Of a stretch of DNA of 7,362 nucleotides, positions 6,368 through 7,362 are shown one piece after another; the stretch's first letter is position 1; every line of letters starts with the position of its first letter. The DNA lies in assembly GCA_946410375.1 (NCBI GenBank), contig CAMKAB010000038.1, positions 1 to 7,362 of the forward strand, in the 5' to 3' direction. The position numbers and the translations under genes are program-made. Below the pieces are notes generated by a model. It saw nothing but the letters and a program-made list of their open reading frames with translations. It made no database searches and was not told the origin of the DNA. The DNA comes from an uncultured Spirochaetaceae bacterium. GTDB lineage: Bacteria > Spirochaetota > Spirochaetia > Sphaerochaetales > Sphaerochaetaceae.

Positions 6368-7035
6368 CATATTACGGCCGGAACGACGTGTTTTCTTACT
6401 CCGTCTATCGTGTCAATCAAATGGCGCTCTCCCACTCCGTGTTCCAACAGAAACTCCCTTGTTCTGGAACCTCCCGTCAGAATCAGACAGGGTACGCCTG
6501 CATCTTTCGCACACTTGTAATCCACTTCGCTGTCGCCAACGTAGAGAATTTCATCGGAATCAGCCCCGCACATATCTCTGAATGCCCAAACCGCATCAGG
6601 GGCGGGCTTTGCAGGATACTTCCAGTTCCTCCCGCACAAAAACTCGAATTTCGTATTCGGAAACAACGTATTCACCACTTGCAGAAAAATACCGTGCTCC
6701 TTATTTGAAAAAATTCCGATTTTGATATTCTTTGAATTAAGGTACTCGAAGAGCTCAGGCACGCCCTTGTACGGCTTTGAATGCTCCACCGGATTTTCCG
6801 CATAATACGCCAGGAGCTCCTTGTTTTTTTCTTCAACATGTTCCTTTATATAGTCTTCGGAATAACCGAGAGCCCGCATTCCGCTGATAAGACAATTCTT
6901 CAAACCGTTACCCACAAAAGCATTGCATTCCTCATCCGTAAACGAAGAAGAAAGAGTCTTGTTCAAAGCGCTGTTAATATCGCCCACCGTATCCGCCGTC
7001 GTACCGTCCAAATCAAAAATAATCCCTTTAGTCAT
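6367..7035 (-). CDS. HAD-superfamily phosphatase, phosphoglycolate phosphatase-like
   Basis: The 222-residue product is a cytosolic HAD hydrolase with the four catalytic motifs in order. Motif I is FDLDGT with nucleophile Asp8 and acid/base Asp10. Motif II is Ser110 in IFSNKE. Motif III is Lys143 in PAKPAP. Motif IV is VGDSEVD with Asp168 and Asp172. The alpha-helical cap (about residues 15-85) carries FVGNGLKNCL, similar to the glycine motif of Gph and PGMB-like members, so it belongs to the C1-cap subgroup. Length matches Gph (about 220-250). Phosphoglycolate is the default guess; sugar phosphates or nucleotides are possible. The start is fixed by motif I near the N-terminus, yet no Shine-Dalgarno sequence precedes it: the 18 bases upstream on the coding strand are T-rich. 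It ends facing the MATE gene across the 41-bp repeat. Confidence 0.9.
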   Translation of the reverse strand: MTKGIIFDLDGTTADTVGDINSALNKTLSSSFTDEECNAFVGNGLKNCLISGMRALGYSEDYIKEHVEEKNKELLAYYAENPVEHSKPYKGVPELFEYLNSKNIKIGIFSNKEHGIFLQVVNTLFPNTKFEFLCGRNWKYPAKPAPDAVWAFRDMCGADSDEILYVGDSEVDYKCAKDAGVPCLILTGGSRTREFLLEHGVGERHLIDTIDGVRKHVVPAVI

Positions 7036-7041
7036 ACAAAA

Positions 7042-7070
7042 ACAATAATTATTTTTTTTCGGTATTTCAA
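7042..7070 (-). promoter_or_regulatory. Possible promoter of the HAD gene, giving a near-leaderless mRNA
   Basis: On the minus strand TTGAAA (7070-7065) is followed after 17 bases by TATTGT (7047-7042). The -10 matches at four of six positions, the -35 at four or five. Start of transcription would fall at about the ATG itself (7035), which agrees with the absence of a ribosome binding site. Confidence 0.4.
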
Positions 7071-7083
7071 GGTTCGCGGGAGT

Positions 7084-7112
7084 TTGATATATTTAACAAA
7101 AAGGCATTTAAC
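7084..7112 (+). promoter_or_regulatory. Possible promoter of the repeat-containing secreted protein
   Basis: TTGATA (7084-7089) and TTTAAC (7107-7112) are separated by 17 bases. The -35 is good and the -10 matches at four of six positions. Transcription would start near 7119, about 50 bases before the ATG. Confidence 0.4.
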
Positions 7113-7130
7113 GATTTACGAGCCGTTAAA
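7107..7130. promoter_or_regulatory. TTTAACG-N10-CGTTAAA dyad over the -10/start region
   Basis: Perfect 7-bp inverted repeat with arms at 7107-7113 and 7124-7130. It overlaps the proposed -10 element and start point, a typical place for a repressor site. It could instead be a weak RNA hairpin. Confidence 0.3.
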
Positions 7131-7167
7131 CACGCAATTTTCATACCGTTTAAATCAGAGGAGACAT

Positions 7168-7362
7168 ATGCGTAAAACATTTATCCTGATTCTCATACTG
7201 TGTTTTTCCGCTTCGATTGCGCTTTTCGCCGATCCCGAAACGGACCATCCCGCCACCGACGATATCGTCCAAAGCACACACGCTACCGGCGATATCCTCT
7301 CAAACGCACCCGCTACCGGCGATATCGTCCAAAGCACTCGCAATTCCGGCGAACTGATAAAT
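7168..7362 (+). CDS. Exported protein with decapeptide repeats (3' truncated)
   Basis: The first 65 codons are visible and the frame is still open at the window's end. AGAGGAG (7157-7163) lies 4 bases before the ATG at 7168, a good ribosome binding site. Residues 1-21 form a signal peptide: basic MRKT, hydrophobic FILILIL, and a cleavage site after LFA (Ala21). Cys12 is too early for a usual lipobox, so a signal peptidase I substrate is more likely. From residue 29 the mature part consists of 10-residue units: ATDDIVQSTH, ATGDILSNAP, ATGDIVQSTR, then NSGELIN at the edge. The protein is probably periplasmic or outer-membrane. The repeats are likely a linker before a domain outside the window; I do not recognise the family. 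Confidence 0.78.
   Translation, partial: MRKTFILILILCFSASIALFADPETDHPATDDIVQSTHATGDILSNAPATGDIVQSTRNSGELIN
7252..7362 (+). repeat. In-frame 30-bp coding tandem repeat
   Basis: Units begin at 7252, 7282, 7312 and 7342 (the last incomplete), each coding for 10 residues with GGCGATATC or GACGATATC at its centre. Units 1 and 3 share GATATCGTCCAAAGCAC. The exact period and near-identical codons suggest recent duplication. Copy number may vary between strains. Confidence 0.75.

Noticed and set aside
7155..7343. Minus-strand ORF over the decapeptide repeats
   Set aside because: It is the antisense shadow of the signal peptide and repeats; the plus-strand gene has a ribosome site and signal peptide.

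Overview
The window looks like a chromosomal segment of a host- or gut-associated spirochaete, most likely Treponema-like. This is inferred from three things: a lipoprotein with a relaxed spirochaete-type lipobox (TATSC), moderate GC content, and short repeats filling the gaps between genes. No rRNA, tRNA, phage or transposase gene is visible, so the assignment is provisional.

Layout. From 1 to 1128 (+) is the C-terminal part of a U32 peptidase-family protein of the long DUF3656 / RlhA type, cut by the window's left edge. A roughly 500-base stretch with no gene follows; it holds two copies of a 23-bp repeat and scattered CTCATAAC motifs. A surface lipoprotein of unknown function with a C-terminal Ig/PKD-like domain lies on the minus strand (1635-2831). 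A second gap (2832-3318) carries a strong minus-strand terminator and a 117-bp direct repeat. The minus-strand gene at 3319-4596 is a clear capF/wbjC-type bifunctional enzyme for UDP-N-acetyl-L-fucosamine. It is divergent from a MATE-family exporter (4776-6230, +). The MATE gene converges on a HAD phosphatase (6367-7035, -), and the 136 bases between their stop codons are almost entirely a 41-bp tandem repeat. At the right edge a secreted protein with decapeptide repeats begins (7168, +) and runs out of the window.

How the genes relate. They do not form one operon: strands alternate and each gene seems to have its own signals. CapF makes a cell-surface sugar precursor and two genes encode exported or surface proteins, so cell-envelope functions are over-represented, but no shared pathway is evident. 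The most distinctive feature is not a protein. Three unrelated repeat families sit directly at gene 3' ends, beginning at or inside the stop codons of the U32, capF and HAD/MATE genes. No defence system, CRISPR array or new enzymatic cluster was found.
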